Assembly: GCA_910588185.1 (NCBI GenBank)
Contig: CAJUQR010000002.1
Location: 66,318 to 130,317 of the forward strand
DNA length: 64,000 nt
Source of the DNA: an uncultured Peptostreptococcaceae bacterium
GTDB lineage: Bacteria; Bacillota; Clostridia; Peptostreptococcales; Anaerovoracaceae
Direction of reading: 5' to 3'
Below are positions 51,554-59,884 of this stretch, piece after piece. Position numbers and translations under genes: made by a program. Position 1 is the first letter of the stretch. Each line of letters opens with the position of its first letter. A model generated the notes under the pieces. That model had not been told where the DNA came from. It was given only the letters and a program-made list of their open reading frames with translations, and did not search any database.

Positions 51554-52330
51554 TTATCTATTTTTGAATTCAGCGCTTCTCTTTTCAAGAAATGCTTTCA
51601 TGCCTTCTTTTTGATCTTCTGTTCCGAAACATCCGCCAAAAGCTTCTGCTTCAAGAGCAGAACCTGAGAATAGGTCCAGGTGATATCCTTTATTTATGCA
51701 AGTCTTTGACATTGCAACTGCGATAGGAGCTTTAGAAGCAATTTTTGCGGCTATTTCTTCGCAAGTTTGCATTAGCGATTCTGGTTCTACGATTTTTTCA
51801 ACAAGTCCGATTCTGAAAGCTTCTTCTGCATTGATCGTGTCTGCGGTTAAAATAAGCATTTTAGCCATACCTTTGCCGACCAATTTGGAAAGCCTTTGTG
51901 TGCCGCCAAATCCCGGTGTGATGCCAAGGCCTACTTCTGGTTGACCGAACTTTGCTTTTGAAGAAGCTATTCTAAAGTCACATGCCATAGCAAGCTCGCA
52001 TCCGCCTCCAAGGGCAAATCCGTTTACTGCCGCAATCACAGGTTTTTCTATTTTTTCTATAAAATTCATGACTTTTTGACCGTATGCTCCAAATGCTCTG
52101 GCTTCAGCTACAGTTAAGGTACTCATCTGGGCGATGTCTGCACCTGCAACAAATGAACGACCTTCGCCTGTGAGTATTACGGCTCTTATTGAATCATCTA
52201 AATCAATTTTATTAAACGCATTGAAAAGTTCTTCAAGAACTGTTTTGTTAAGTGCGTTTAGAGCTTCTGGTCTGTTTATAGTTATGTAACCGATGGAGTC
52301 CTTCACATCATATTTAATTGTCTGATACAT
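51554..52330 (-). CDS. Enoyl-CoA hydratase (crotonase)
   Basis: The 258-residue protein is a classic crotonase: FVAGADIAQM (about 62-71, oxyanion hole), NGFALGGGCELAMACDF (about 101-117) with the first Glu, and FGQPEVGLGITPGFGGTQRL (about 131-150) with the second Glu, all canonical. It hydrates crotonyl-CoA or similar enoyl-CoAs, for example in butyrate formation, although no bcd, hbd or thl gene is adjacent. It is closer to 3-hydroxybutyryl-CoA dehydratases than the 18.2 kb paralogue. The minus-strand ATG follows AAGGAAG. Confidence 0.93.
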   Translation of the reverse strand: MYQTIKYDVKDSIGYITINRPEALNALNKTVLEELFNAFNKIDLDDSIRAVILTGEGRSFVAGADIAQMSTLTVAEARAFGAYGQKVMNFIEKIEKPVIAAVNGFALGGGCELAMACDFRIASSKAKFGQPEVGLGITPGFGGTQRLSKLVGKGMAKMLILTADTINAEEAFRIGLVEKIVEPESLMQTCEEIAAKIASKAPIAVAMSKTCINKGYHLDLFSGSALEAEAFGGCFGTEDQKEGMKAFLEKRSAEFKNR

Positions 52331-52454
52331 AGTCTGAACTTCCTTTCATTTATGAAAAATATTATACAATGATTTTAACATTTTAACCCGTATATATCAA
52401 TGGATATAATAAAAGATGTCACAATTTTAACAAATGTGCGTTATAAATTTTTTG

Positions 52455-52991
52455 TTATATTGATATTTTTAGTTTTTCCAAGCTATTTTTGACGGTTGGA
52501 ATGTTTAAAATTATAATGGTAATAATTCCTTCTATGCCGATATAGGTGATGTTGTAAAGAAAAGAATACCAAATCACATTCATGTTGTCTGGTGCATATT
52601 CTGCAAAAAATATAAACCCTGATAGAAAACTGCAAAAAAATCTTCCTGTAATGCCTATTATATAGCCTGTTATGAGACCATGTTTCTTGTCGGCTGTAAT
52701 ACCTGATAGTCCCATGAGTCCAAACGCCAGAAAATAGTCTAAAAATACTTGTGCAGGATGGATAATGGTAGGACCAAGTATAAAATTTAAAAGTCCCAGA
52801 GCTGTACAAGCTATAATTCCTTTTGCAGTTCCGCAGAAATAACCGCATAGTGTTGCAACTAGCATGCTTAAAAGCGTAATTGAGCCTCCGTAGGGAAGAT
52901 GAAATAATTTAATCATCCCCAGAACTGTTGAAAGGGCAATAAGTATGGCACATAATGCTGTCTGCGATAAGTTTTGTCTTTTCGCTGTCAT
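52455..52991 (-). CDS. thiT: Energy-coupled thiamine transporter ThiT
   Basis: ThiT is the substrate-binding membrane subunit of an ECF-type vitamin transporter and works with a shared EcfAAT module located elsewhere. The 178-residue protein has six hydrophobic helices, the LPYGGSITLLSML motif (about 33-45) that binds the thiamine site region, and GRFFCSFLSGFIFFAEYAPD (about 113-132), with the aromatic cluster typical of ThiT. GGGTG precedes the start on the minus strand. No TPP riboswitch fits between the start and the repeat array, which is unusual for this gene. Confidence 0.9.
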   Translation of the reverse strand: MTAKRQNLSQTALCAILIALSTVLGMIKLFHLPYGGSITLLSMLVATLCGYFCGTAKGIIACTALGLLNFILGPTIIHPAQVFLDYFLAFGLMGLSGITADKKHGLITGYIIGITGRFFCSFLSGFIFFAEYAPDNMNVIWYSFLYNITYIGIEGIITIIILNIPTVKNSLEKLKISI

Positions 52992-53059
52992 AAAGTAACA
53001 CCCTAGTGTGGGTTATTATAGAACTGTTTTATGCCGTTGTCAAATACAGATAAAAATGG

Positions 53060-53151
53060 TATAATGATTGCTAAGATTTTAGTATATCGGCGTTGCCGTA
53101 AGGTAGCAATCATTGAAATCCAGCGACACATCCTTACGGCTGGATTATAAT
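53060..53151. repeat. Structured repeat copy R4 (array 2)
   Basis: TATAAT boxes at 53060 and 53146, 86 bases apart. A ATGATTGCTA (53064-53073) with A' TAGCAATCAT (53104-53113), perfect; B CCGTAAGG (53096-53103) with B' CCTTACGG (53132-53139), perfect; C ATCCAGC (53118-53124) with C' GCTGGAT (53139-53145), perfect. The first TATAAT is in a TGGTATAAT extended -10. Confidence 0.9.
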
Positions 53152-53237
53152 GATTGCTAAGATTTTAGTATATCGGCGTTGCCGTAAGGTAGCAATCATT
53201 GAAATCCAGCGACACATCCTTACGGCTGGATTATAAT
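53146..53237. repeat. Structured repeat copy R5 (array 2), identical to R4
   Basis: The 86-base unit 53146-53231 repeats 53060-53145 exactly, including all three perfect arm pairs (A 53150-53159/53190-53199, B 53182-53189/53218-53225, C 53204-53210/53225-53231). This shows a recent tandem duplication with one TATAAT per junction. Confidence 0.9.
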
Positions 53238-53323
53238 GATTGCTGAGATTCGAGTATATCGGCGTTGCTGCAAGGAAGCGTTCATTGAAACATGACGATA
53301 CATCCTTGTAGTCATGTTATAAT
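53232..53323. repeat. Structured repeat copy R6 (array 2), diverged
   Basis: TATAAT boxes at 53232 and 53318, 86 bases apart. C ACATGAC (53290-53296) with C' GTCATGT (53311-53317), perfect but different in sequence from R4; B CTGCAAGG (53268-53275) with CCTTGTAG (53304-53311), one G-T pair; A ATGATTGCT with AGCGTTCAT (53277-53285), one mismatch and one G-T. The 3' half resembles array 1, so R6 looks like a hybrid. Confidence 0.85.
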
Positions 53324-53377
53324 AAATAGTATTTATTTAAAAATTTAATGAAATATATGCAGAAATAAGGAGTATTT

Positions 53378-54124
53378 ATGAATAATAGAATTGTGCTTGA
53401 GCCGGCGTTTAAAATACGTGAAATGGCGAGAAGAGCTTTGGCTGATAATTGGCAGAAGATGTTTGTAGGTATGTTTATATACTTTTTCATGTCTGCCGGT
53501 ATAATGAGTTTGCTGAATTATTTTTTCTCATCTGTAAGACGCATATTGCTTCCTACAGGAGTTTATATGAGTGTCAATGTAGGATATGCAAGTTGGCTTT
53601 ATGAGCTTGCAGTAAGCGGGGCTTTGATGTATGGCCTGGCGCTATTTTTCTTGAGCTTTTTCAGGACTAAAAAGATTGATTGCGGAACTATATTTGATGG
53701 ATTCAGCGTATTTGGAAAGACTTTCACATTATATTTGCTTTTTTCAGTCAAAATTTTCTTGTGGTCGTTGCTTTTCGGAATTCCGGGAATTATAGCTGCT
53801 TTCAGATACAGTCAAGCATTTTATCTTCAGGCTGATCATATAGATTGGAGTGCAACTCAGTGCATCGAAGAAAGTAAACGCCTTATGGTTGGTAATAAGG
53901 GAAAGCTGTTTTACCTGAATTTGACTTTCATAGGCTGGTATTTTTTAGCCAGCATGGCTGATGTAATATTTGAAATATTTGATTTTAATGGGTTGTTTGG
54001 CATATTGATTGGATTGATAACCGCCATACCTGTAGTTGTAGTAGACTTGTACAGAGCTATGTCTCAGACCGTATTTTATGAGCTGGTTACAGAAAATTTA
54101 GTAGTTTTAGAAAACAACAGATAG
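53378..54124 (+). CDS. DUF975 family membrane protein, first copy
   Basis: The 248-residue protein is a DUF975 member: KIREMARRALADNWQKMF at the start, then five to six membrane helices, and the conserved cytoplasmic segment AFRYSQAFYLQADHIDWSAT with QCIEESKRLMVGNKGKLF (about 142-180). The family is widespread in Firmicutes with no known function. The ATG follows TAAGGAG. Its promoter may be the TTATAAT that closes repeat array 2, 54 bases upstream. A paralogue follows after 14 bases. Confidence 0.88.
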   Translation: MNNRIVLEPAFKIREMARRALADNWQKMFVGMFIYFFMSAGIMSLLNYFFSSVRRILLPTGVYMSVNVGYASWLYELAVSGALMYGLALFFLSFFRTKKIDCGTIFDGFSVFGKTFTLYLLFSVKIFLWSLLFGIPGIIAAFRYSQAFYLQADHIDWSATQCIEESKRLMVGNKGKLFYLNLTFIGWYFLASMADVIFEIFDFNGLFGILIGLITAIPVVVVDLYRAMSQTVFYELVTENLVVLENNR

Positions 54125-54138
54125 GAGATTTATTGTTT

Positions 54139-55008
54139 ATGGATAATAACAGAGTGCTAGAATCATCAAGTAAGATAAGAGAAATTGCCCGCAGTGCAGC
54201 AAAGGGAAACTGGTGGAGACTTTTTCTTGGATTTCTAATATTCATGGGAGTTGTTTTTGGTGCAAGTTTTATTTTAGGATTTGCAGGAGCATCCATTCCT
54301 TTTTATCGTTATGTGATGATAGATGGATTCTACTATATGATTAATTTTGGACAGTTTATTATAGCGCCGTTTCTTTGGGCTGTAGTAGCGCCGCTTTCAC
54401 TTGGAGTATGTACTTTCTTAATAGGAGCTTTCAGAAACAGAAAAATATCTTATGGAAGTTTATTTTCCGGATTTAGATATTTTTTGAAGGCTTTTGGGTT
54501 GATGCTTTTGATGATGGTCAAAATTTTGGCATGGAGTCTTTTACTTGTTGTGCCGGGAATAATCGCTGCTATAAGATATAGTATGTCGTTCTTCGTACTT
54601 GCGGATCATCCCGATTGGAAAGTTACAGAGTGTATTGAAGAGAGTAAAAGACTTATGAATGGAAATAAGGGCAAGTTTTTTTGCTTGATGTTATCTTTTA
54701 TAGGATGGTTCTTGCTCTGGTATCTTTTCATCATTTTGATTGTGATCATAATTGCAGTTATATGGGCGGCATCCTTTGCGGCTATGGCTTATGAGGCTAT
54801 GATAATTGTCGGAGGCCTGCTTATAATTGCTGTTCCTATTATGATTATCTCCATGATACCGATTATGACTTATGTATATATGGCTGTTACTGCATTTTAT
54901 GAACTGGCCTGCGGCAACTTGGTTGTAGTAGCTGATGCAAGACTTGAGTGTAATGATAATGCTAGTTATGAGAATACAGATAAAATTCATATGGAAGACC
55001 AATTTTAA
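54139..55008 (+). CDS. DUF975 family membrane protein, second copy
   Basis: This 289-residue paralogue of the previous gene shares the start (KIREIARSAAKGNWWRLF) and the conserved segment RYSMSFFVLADHPDWKVTEC with IEESKRLMNGNKGKFF, which points to tandem duplication. It is longer by a hydrophobic stretch near 205-245 (LLWYLFIILIVIIIAVIWAA) and has an acidic, polar C-terminal tail. The ATG at 54139 follows AGGAGA by 10 bases; TTG at 54133 is possible. Function is unknown. Confidence 0.87.
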   Translation: MDNNRVLESSSKIREIARSAAKGNWWRLFLGFLIFMGVVFGASFILGFAGASIPFYRYVMIDGFYYMINFGQFIIAPFLWAVVAPLSLGVCTFLIGAFRNRKISYGSLFSGFRYFLKAFGLMLLMMVKILAWSLLLVVPGIIAAIRYSMSFFVLADHPDWKVTECIEESKRLMNGNKGKFFCLMLSFIGWFLLWYLFIILIVIIIAVIWAASFAAMAYEAMIIVGGLLIIAVPIMIISMIPIMTYVYMAVTAFYELACGNLVVVADARLECNDNASYENTDKIHMEDQF

Positions 55009-55029
55009 ATATTAAATAGAACGAATGAA

Positions 55030-55070
55030 ACCTCCTTGGCATAATATAAAGTAAATTGTGTTAAGGAGGT
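55030..55070 (+). promoter_or_regulatory. Inverted repeat that can mask the ribosome binding site of the next gene
   Basis: ACCTCCTT (55030-55037) pairs perfectly with AAGGAGGT (55063-55070), the Shine-Dalgarno sequence of the next gene. If transcription starts upstream of 55030, the mRNA would hide its own ribosome site. The start of transcription is not known. Confidence 0.45.
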
Positions 55071-55076
55071 ATTATT

Positions 55077-56189
55077 TTGTCTGTAGAAAGACATTATTTC
55101 CCCGGAAATAACACTCCGCTGGGATTTTTCTCATATTATAAATACATTTTAGGACAAAGAGAGGCAAATAGAATAATTTGCATAAAGGGAGGCCCCGGAA
55201 CAGGAAAGTCTACTTTTATGAAAAAGATCGGCGAATACTTTTCAAGTAAAGATGAAAATTTAGATTTTTTACATTGTTCAGCAGACGAAAATTCATTGGA
55301 CGGGGTTGTTTTAAAAGATAAAAAAGTTGCGTTTGTAGACGGAACAAGCCCTCATACTACAGATCCTATAACTCCGGGAGCAGTAGACAGAATAGTAAAT
55401 TTAGGAGAATACTGGAATGCCGACGGTATTGCGGCTAATAAGAACGAAATAATCGATTTAAACGAAGAATGTTCGAGATGGTACAGAATAGCATATAACT
55501 ACTTAAGTGCAGCTAAAAGTGTCTTTAGAAGCTTAGAAGAGGTATATAATGATGCAATGGAGGCCAGTGAAATATATAGAGTAGTCGCTGATATTGTTGA
55601 TAAAGAATATGGCAGCTACGATATATCTTTGAGCCCGGGAAAAGCTAAAAAATTCTTTGCCAGCGCCATTACTTCAAGCGGCAACATAAATTATATTACA
55701 AGTCTTCTAGGTGATATGGAGAAGGTATATATGATTAATGTTCCTGTTGGATACAGCAATACGAGCTTTATGGAAGTTATTTCAGAAGGTGCCATATACA
55801 GAGGTTTTGATATTGAAACTTATTATTGCAGTATGAGCCCGGAAGAGAAGATAGAGCATATCATTATACCGGAACTTAAAACAGCCTTCATAACCGTAAA
55901 CAGATATCATGATGTAGAGCCTTGGGAAATAGTTAATGTAGATGGCAAGGCAGCGGAAATAGCATTCATTGATATGAATGACTATATGGATGTTGTTACA
56001 CTGCAAAATAATGAAGAACTTATAGAAGCCTTAAACGATGAATATGATATTCTTCTTAATAAGACAGTGAAGTACTTGGCGAAAGCCAAAGAAACACATC
56101 TTTTGGTGGAAGAAATGTATATTCCTAATATGAATTTTACTCAGATAGGAGCATTGCTTGAAGAGCTGATAGAAGAATTTGATAAGTAA
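55077..56189 (+). CDS. PRK06851-type P-loop ATPase
   Basis: The 370-residue protein matches a Firmicutes ATPase family of unknown function (PRK06851). Residues 28-50 hold the first P-loop, IICIKGGPGTGKSTFMKKIG, and the conserved FVDGTSPHTTDPITPGAVDR (about 85-104) follows. The second half repeats the fold in degraded form (YMINVPVGYSNTSFMEVISE, about 221-240). Such proteins occur mainly in spore formers. The gene starts with TTG at 55077, supported by AAGGAGG 6 bases before. It may be translationally controlled by the inverted repeat just upstream. A terminator follows. Confidence 0.82.
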   Translation: MSVERHYFPGNNTPLGFFSYYKYILGQREANRIICIKGGPGTGKSTFMKKIGEYFSSKDENLDFLHCSADENSLDGVVLKDKKVAFVDGTSPHTTDPITPGAVDRIVNLGEYWNADGIAANKNEIIDLNEECSRWYRIAYNYLSAAKSVFRSLEEVYNDAMEASEIYRVVADIVDKEYGSYDISLSPGKAKKFFASAITSSGNINYITSLLGDMEKVYMINVPVGYSNTSFMEVISEGAIYRGFDIETYYCSMSPEEKIEHIIIPELKTAFITVNRYHDVEPWEIVNVDGKAAEIAFIDMNDYMDVVTLQNNEELIEALNDEYDILLNKTVKYLAKAKETHLLVEEMYIPNMNFTQIGALLEELIEEFDK

Positions 56190-56209
56190 AAATTATTTTT
56201 AAGACTCAT

Positions 56210-56245
56210 AAGCCTGGAAGAACAATCTGATTTTCCGGGCTTTTT
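56210..56245 (+). terminator. Terminator after the PRK06851-type gene
   Basis: AAGCCTGGAA pairs with TTCCGGGCTT (one G-T pair), followed by TTTTT. Confidence 0.85.
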
Positions 56246-56717
56246 AACTGTTGTCTTTAGATGTATGAGTTGAGTTTTAATGTACATTTTGATTAGCAAG
56301 TGCAAAAAATTACAACATGGCAGTTGTATTAAAAAAATTGGACAGGACTATTATGTAGCTAAACCCCGATAAATCTTCGTTTTTAAAACAATTCCCAGGG
56401 TTTGACCACGAAGAAAGTGTCCAAATTAGGAATTTTGCAGGGGGAGATTTCCTTGAATTTTATTAAATGTGTGCTATATAAGGCGTATTACAAGTTAAAA
56501 TGCTGATTTTACCGGCTTTCGTACCCTGTAAATTTAACTAAAAATCAAGGATTTTCGGGGTCTGCCCCTGGGCAATAACACAAAAAAGCTAAAATTTCGG
56601 GGTTTTGCCTGATACTCCGTGAAAGGAAGTGTGTTGCAAATACTATAAAAGTGCCAATAGATGATTTTTACTCTTCTTTTTAAGTATACCTCATACCAAT
56701 TTTTTCGCATCAAAAGG
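56246..56717. other. Gene-free region with possible nested pseudoknot
   Basis: No reading frame of interest is seen. TTGGACA (56338-56344) pairs with TGTCCAA (56418-56424); inside it AAACCC (56361-56366)/GGGTTT (56398-56403) and TCTTCGT (56374-56380)/ACGAAGA (56408-56414) interlock as a pseudoknot. Further on GGGGTCTGCCCC and TGCCCCTGGGCA (56557-56573) are small GC-rich hairpins that resemble ends of decayed repeats. This could be a structured RNA or mobile-element debris. Confidence 0.35.
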
Positions 56718-56746
56718 TTGACAAAAAATGTATAGAAAACTAATAT
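56718..56746 (+). promoter_or_regulatory. Promoter of the tandem MurE-like genes
   Basis: TTGACA (56718-56723), 17 bases, TAATAT (56741-56746), 60 bases before the first start codon. Confidence 0.8.
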
Positions 56747-56806
56747 TATTTTATAAGAAAAGGCAGAATATTAATTAAAGATATATTGGAAAGGGTGTAA
56801 AATACA

Positions 56807-58318
56807 TTGGAAAAGAAGGTCAGTGATTATTTAAAAATACTTGAGAAAAATGGACTTTTGATAAATTATAATATGGATGAAAAAATGTGCGCGGGAATTA
56901 TTAAGTATGTTTCATATAATTCTATGGACGTAAAACCCGGCACTCTTTTTATATGTAAAGGAATGTCATTTAAAAGAGAATATTTACAAGACGCTTTTGA
57001 TAAAGGTGCTTTGTGCTATATGTCTGAATCAGAAATCATTCCGGGAATGCCTATGATAAAAGTATCAGATATAAGAAAAGCGATGTCTCTTGTTTCATCG
57101 TTATTTTTTGATGAAATATGGAACAGAGAGCTTAATACTATAGGGATAACCGGCACTAAAGGTAAGACTACGACTGCTTATTTTGTAAAATCTATAATGG
57201 ATTCTTATTGTAAATCAATAGGAGAAAAGGAGATAGGACTTATAACAGGTGTGTATAAATACGATGGTCAAAAGACCGAAAAGTCCAACAAAATAACCAC
57301 TCCTGAGACTATAGATCTTCATAGACATCTTTCAGCATGTGTGAATAACGGATGTAAATTTTTAGTTATGGAAGCATCATCACAAGGGTTTAAATATGGC
57401 AGAACTAACGGACTCCAATTTAAGACGGGGTGCTTCTTAAATATTTCTGAAGATCATATATCTAAATATGAGCATTCTGATATGGAAGATTACTTTACAT
57501 CAAAGCTTAAGATAGTAGAGCAGAGTGAAACTGTTTGTATTAATCTTGAGATGGACAAGGAATACGAAAAAAGGATATATCAAGCTGCTTCAACGCAAGG
57601 CAAAAAAATCATAACGTTTGGGAGAACAGAGGAAGCTGACATCTACGGATATGATATCGATGCACAGATTGACCATATTAAATTGAAGGTAAGATATAAA
57701 GACGAAAACCAAGAAATATTTATCAATATAGGAGGATTTTATAATGTAGATAATATTCTTGCTGCTATTGCTATGGCAAAAGCTTTAAATGTTCCTTTTG
57801 ATAACATAATGGACGGTCTTGCCAAAGTAAAAGTACCTGGAAGGATGGAAGTGTTCACCTTGCCTCATAAGGATGTGAAAGTGGTAGTTGACTATGCTCA
57901 TAATAAAATGAGTTATGAAGCATTGTTTAAAAGTATAAACATGGCTTGTCCTGAAAGAAAGAAAATGTTCATATTTGGATGTACCGGGGGCAGAGCATTT
58001 AACCGCAGAAAAGTTGCAGGTGAAATTGCAGCAAAAGAGGCAGATAAAATAATTCTTACAGAAGACGATTATGGAACTGAACCTTTTGAGAAGATATGTG
58101 ATGAAATAAAAGCACATATTCCAAAAGGCAAGGATGTACGAGTTATTAAAATGAGGGAAGAGGCAGTGACTTGCGGCCTTGAGGAGAGTAAAGACGGATG
58201 GATTGTAATAACTACAGGTTTTAGTTCAGGAAATAAACTAAAGAGGGGTAATAAGTTTGAATATTCTCCTTGTGATTTAGATATTGTTACAAAATATATA
58301 CAAGAACATCAAGGATAA
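56807..58318 (+). CDS. MurE-like Mur ligase, first tandem paralogue
   Basis: The 503-residue protein has the MurE three-domain layout: an N-terminal UDP-binding region (YVSYNSMDVKPGTLFICKG, about 34-52), the P-loop GITGTKGKTTT (113-123), MEASSQGFKYGR (about 188-199), DYAHNKMSYEAL (about 372-383) and a C-terminal domain. MurE adds the third residue to UDP-MurNAc-dipeptide. The canonical DNPR motif that reads meso-diaminopimelate is replaced by TEDDYGTEP (418-426), so the amino acid, or even the acceptor, may differ. The TTG start follows GGAAAGGG by 11 bases. The second paralogue begins 12 bases after its stop. Confidence 0.85.
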   Translation: MEKKVSDYLKILEKNGLLINYNMDEKMCAGIIKYVSYNSMDVKPGTLFICKGMSFKREYLQDAFDKGALCYMSESEIIPGMPMIKVSDIRKAMSLVSSLFFDEIWNRELNTIGITGTKGKTTTAYFVKSIMDSYCKSIGEKEIGLITGVYKYDGQKTEKSNKITTPETIDLHRHLSACVNNGCKFLVMEASSQGFKYGRTNGLQFKTGCFLNISEDHISKYEHSDMEDYFTSKLKIVEQSETVCINLEMDKEYEKRIYQAASTQGKKIITFGRTEEADIYGYDIDAQIDHIKLKVRYKDENQEIFINIGGFYNVDNILAAIAMAKALNVPFDNIMDGLAKVKVPGRMEVFTLPHKDVKVVVDYAHNKMSYEALFKSINMACPERKKMFIFGCTGGRAFNRRKVAGEIAAKEADKIILTEDDYGTEPFEKICDEIKAHIPKGKDVRVIKMREEAVTCGLEESKDGWIVITTGFSSGNKLKRGNKFEYSPCDLDIVTKYIQEHQG

Positions 58319-58330
58319 GAGGGGATAATT

Positions 58331-59839
58331 ATGAGGGAAAAGGTTTTAAAAGAGTACGCAGAGTGTCTAAAGGAAAATGGTTTATTAAGCCGGTGTGACT
58401 TGCAAAGCGATGTGCAAAATCAAATTGTAAAGTATGTTTCGTATAATTCTATGGATGTAAAACTGGGCACACTTTTTATATGTAAAGGCGCTGCTTTTAA
58501 ACAGGAATATCTGCATGATGCTATAGAAAAAGGAGCGATTTGCTATATAGCAGAGAAAAAAATGATAGATGATTTTCCTGTTATATTAGTATCTGATATA
58601 CGAAAAGCCATATCAGATGTTTCAGCTCTTTATTTTGACGAAATATGGAATGACAAGCTTCAAATGATAGGCCTTACAGGTACAAAAGGAAAGTCAACGA
58701 CTGTAACTTTTATTAAGGCTATAATTGATGATTATTGCCAGGCAAAGGGTAAGACTTTATGCGGATTTTTATCGGGGATATATAATTATGATGGAGAAAA
58801 GAAATACAGAAACAGCCGTATGACAACTCCTGAAACTATAGAACTGCACAGCCAGCTTGCAAAATGTGCCGACAATGGATGTGAGTATTTAGTCATGGAA
58901 ACATCGTCTCAGGGCCTTAAATATCATAGGACTAAGGCACTTAAATATAAAATAGGATGTCTTTTAAATATAGGCATAGATCATATTTCTTCGGCAGAGC
59001 ATCCTGATATGGATGATTATATCGATTCTAAGATGATGATTTTTGGCCAAAGTGAAATCGCCTGTATCAATAATGATATGGAAAGAGATTATATAATAAA
59101 GGCAAAGGAGGCAGCTAAAAACTGCAAAAAAATTGTTACATACAGCATAAAAGGTGATGCAGATTATAGATGTATAAAGGCAGATATAAAAGCTGATAAA
59201 ATAGATTTTGAAGTAGAATTTAAAGGTCAGCGTCAAAGTTTATCTCTTAATATGGGAGGAGGCCATAATCTTTCTAATGCTGTTGCTGCCATAGCCATAA
59301 CTGATTCAATTGGTATACCTTTTGAACATATAAGAGAAGGACTTAAAAATTCCAAGGTTGCAGGCAGGATGGAGATTTATAAACTTCCAAATAAGAGAAC
59401 CGAGGTAGTGGTAGACTACGCACATAATCAGCTGAGTTATCAGTCTTTAATAAAAAGCGTTAAAGAAATTCATCCCGGCTGGAAAGTTTTATTCCTCTTT
59501 AGCTGCGTAGGAAAGAAAGCTTTTAACAGACGTAAAGAAGTAGGAGAGATTGCGAGCAGAGAAGCTGATAAGATAATAATAACTGAGGACAATTGCTTCG
59601 GAGAGGATTTTGCTAATATACGAGATGATATAATGAAACATATTTCTGAAGACAAAGATGTAGAAGTTATATATGACAGGGCGGCAGCAGTACGCAGAGC
59701 TCTTGAAGTAAGCGGAGATGATTGGGTGGTATTGCTTACAGGATACGGAATAGATGATTATAAGAATTTGAAGGGAACTACAGAAAAAACCATGACAGAT
59801 GGTGGAATTGTGGAAGAGTACATAAAGATTCATTCCTAA
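58331..59839 (+). CDS. MurE-like Mur ligase, second tandem paralogue
   Basis: This 502-residue paralogue shares the whole architecture: YVSYNSMDVKLGTLFICKG, P-loop LTGTKGKSTTV (about 117-127), METSSQGLKYHR and DYAHNQLSYQSL. At the specificity loop it has TEDNCFGEDFA instead of DNPR, different again from the first copy. The two appear to come from one duplication followed by divergence, and they are probably expressed together. They might add different residues or amines to a cell-wall or other precursor. The ATG follows AAGAGGGG. A terminator follows. Confidence 0.85.
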   Translation: MREKVLKEYAECLKENGLLSRCDLQSDVQNQIVKYVSYNSMDVKLGTLFICKGAAFKQEYLHDAIEKGAICYIAEKKMIDDFPVILVSDIRKAISDVSALYFDEIWNDKLQMIGLTGTKGKSTTVTFIKAIIDDYCQAKGKTLCGFLSGIYNYDGEKKYRNSRMTTPETIELHSQLAKCADNGCEYLVMETSSQGLKYHRTKALKYKIGCLLNIGIDHISSAEHPDMDDYIDSKMMIFGQSEIACINNDMERDYIIKAKEAAKNCKKIVTYSIKGDADYRCIKADIKADKIDFEVEFKGQRQSLSLNMGGGHNLSNAVAAIAITDSIGIPFEHIREGLKNSKVAGRMEIYKLPNKRTEVVVDYAHNQLSYQSLIKSVKEIHPGWKVLFLFSCVGKKAFNRRKEVGEIASREADKIIITEDNCFGEDFANIRDDIMKHISEDKDVEVIYDRAAAVRRALEVSGDDWVVLLTGYGIDDYKNLKGTTEKTMTDGGIVEEYIKIHS

Positions 59840-59849
59840 AAAAGAAAGG

Positions 59850-59884
59850 GAGCTGTAATTTTAAATAGATTACAGCTCTTTATT
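59850..59884. terminator. Terminator between the MurE-like pair and the RluA gene
   Basis: GAGCTGTAAT pairs with ATTACAGCTC over a 9-base loop; the T-rich tail runs into the end of the convergent RluA gene. Confidence 0.85.

Noticed and set aside
52331..52454. Gene or RNA in the gap between crotonase and thiT
   Set aside because: The 124 bases are AT-rich, with no reading frame, no strong hairpin and no clear promoter.
53060..53323. CRISPR array
   Set aside because: Units are repeated whole at 86 bases with no unique spacers, and no cas genes are near.
56550..56640. Complete insertion sequence in the 56.2-56.7 kb gap
   Set aside because: No transposase frame or clear terminal repeats with target duplication were found; only small GC-rich hairpins remain.
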